Of a stretch of 64,000 nt of DNA, positions 63,440 to 64,000 are shown piece by piece (the stretch's first letter is position 1; each line of letters starts with the position of its first letter). The stretch is from Gordonia insulae. GTDB lineage: Bacteria > Actinomycetota > Actinomycetes > Mycobacteriales > Mycobacteriaceae. The notes below the pieces were generated by a model. That model did no database searches, was not told the origin of the DNA, and worked only from the letters and a program-made list of their open reading frames with translations. The position numbers were made by a program, and so were the translations under genes. The DNA is taken from NCBI RefSeq assembly GCF_003855095.1, contig NZ_CP033972.1, forward strand, positions 5,084,001 through 5,148,000, given 5' to 3'.

Positions 63440-64000
63440 ATGAACGACGGGGGTCCAGGCGGTATCCGGATGTCGGAGTACCCACATCCGTCTCATCTGA
63501 TCCTGCACCTGAGCGACACACATCTGGTCGGCGGTCCCGGCCCGCTCTACGGCGCTGTCGACAGCGAGGTGACACTGCGTCAGATCCTCGCCGAGGTCGA
63601 GGCGTCACATGCGCGCCCCAACGCCTTGCTGTTCACCGGAGACCTGGCCGACCGGGGAGAAGCGGTCGCCTACCGGAAGTTGCGGTCGATCGTCGACGGG
63701 GTCGCCGATTCCATTGGTGCCCAAGTCATCTGGGCCATCGGAAACCACGACGATCGTGCGAACTTCCGCACCGAGCTGCTCGACGAGCCGCCCTCGGTGG
63801 CGCCGGTCGACCGTGTGTACGACGTCGACGGACTCCGCATCATCACACTCGACACCTCGGTGCCGGGGCACCATCATGGCGAGATCTCCGACGAGCAGCT
63901 GGCGTGGCTGGCCGCGGAGCTGTCGGTGCCCGCGCAGCACGGCAGCATCCTCGCCATGCACCATCCGCCGGTGCCGTGTGTGCTCGACCTCGCCGTCCTG
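63440..64000 (+). CDS. cpdA: CpdA/Rv0805-type cyclic nucleotide phosphodiesterase, cut by window end
   Basis: Start ATG 63440 chosen for AGGAG 5 bases upstream; ATG 63389 possible. HLSDTHLVGG, LLFTGDLADRG and WAIGNHDDRA give the D-x-H, GD and GNHD metal ligands of metallophosphoesterases, and ITLDTSVPGHHHGEIS strongly resembles Rv0805 of M. tuberculosis. Hydrolyses cyclic nucleotides in vitro in that family. The frame is open to the window end. Confidence 0.9.
   Translation, partial: MNDGGPGGIRMSEYPHPSHLILHLSDTHLVGGPGPLYGAVDSEVTLRQILAEVEASHARPNALLFTGDLADRGEAVAYRKLRSIVDGVADSIGAQVIWAIGNHDDRANFRTELLDEPPSVAPVDRVYDVDGLRIITLDTSVPGHHHGEISDEQLAWLAAELSVPAQHGSILAMHHPPVPCVLDLAVL

Noticed and set aside
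1..64000. tRNA, rRNA, tmRNA or riboswitch
   Set aside because: I looked in the intergenic gaps and saw no cloverleaf or known riboswitch core; a covariance search would be needed to exclude weak ones.

Overview
The window comes from a GC-rich, mycolic-acid-type actinomycete, most likely Gordonia or a close relative in the Gordoniaceae/Nocardiaceae. Reasons: strong GC bias with GTG starts and overlapping stop/start codons; an antigen-85-like mycolyltransferase; an F420-dependent oxidoreductase; DUF3349 proteins; and a menaquinone locus whose gene order follows the Mycobacterium tuberculosis Rv0542c-Rv0563 block (menE, DUF3349, small membrane protein, pitA ... menB ... menD, DUF3592, mgtA-like glycosyltransferase, menG, menJ, grcC1, htpX). 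The genus is inferred from gene content only.

Layout. 1-7.2 kb: 3' end of a non-ribosomal peptide synthetase (C-T-C-A-T-TE), translationally coupled to a low-molecular-weight tyrosine phosphatase and a DUF4012 membrane protein. 7.2-12.2 kb: secreted mycolyltransferase-like esterase, an orphan AbiEi/DUF559 gene, a SulP transporter with a MerR regulator, and Hsp20. 12.3-17.7 kb: a CIRCE heat-shock element serving two small unknown ORFs, a PAS-ANTAR regulator, GlsB/CsbD stress proteins, a flavin reductase and RibD-like reductase pair, a zinc metallopeptidase and a hemerythrin. 17.8-21.4 kb: menE, two DUF3349 genes, a membrane protein and pitA. 21.7-22.7 kb: LLM oxidoreductase.

23-39.7 kb is an exopolysaccharide block: flippase, GT2, polymerase, Wzz/BY-kinase-like protein, beta-helix protein (frameshifted), two GT4 glycosyltransferases and the priming polyprenyl glycosylphosphotransferase. 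Inside it sit an E1/ThiF-nitroreductase fusion opposite a GNAT/FeeM-like gene, and a diguanylate cyclase plus EAL protein that flank the priming enzyme. menB (39.7-40.6 kb) follows. 40.9-47.6 kb makes an unusual nucleotide sugar (two C-methyltransferase-like proteins, cytidylyltransferase-like, PIG-L deacetylase, epimerases, class III aminotransferase). 47.7-53.7 kb is mixed: hotdog thioesterase, secreted duplicated-domain protein, saccharopine-dehydrogenase-like reductase, AbrB transporter, methyltransferase. 53.8-64 kb returns to the men block: menD, a second orphan AbiEi/DUF559 gene, DUF3592, peptidase E, an mgtA-like GT (frameshifted), menG, menJ, polyprenyl diphosphate synthase, htpX and the start of a cpdA-type phosphodiesterase.

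The menaquinone genes together give OSB activation (menE), ring closure (menB), SEPHCHC synthesis (menD), prenyl tail (grcC1), ring methylation (menG) and tail reduction (menJ); menC and menA are not in the window. The polysaccharide genes form a Wzx/Wzy-type export set with likely c-di-GMP control. Three dispersed families of palindromic repeats lie almost always within about 25 bases after a stop codon; one family has also been absorbed in frame into the NRPS and into the end of the ThiF-nitroreductase gene.
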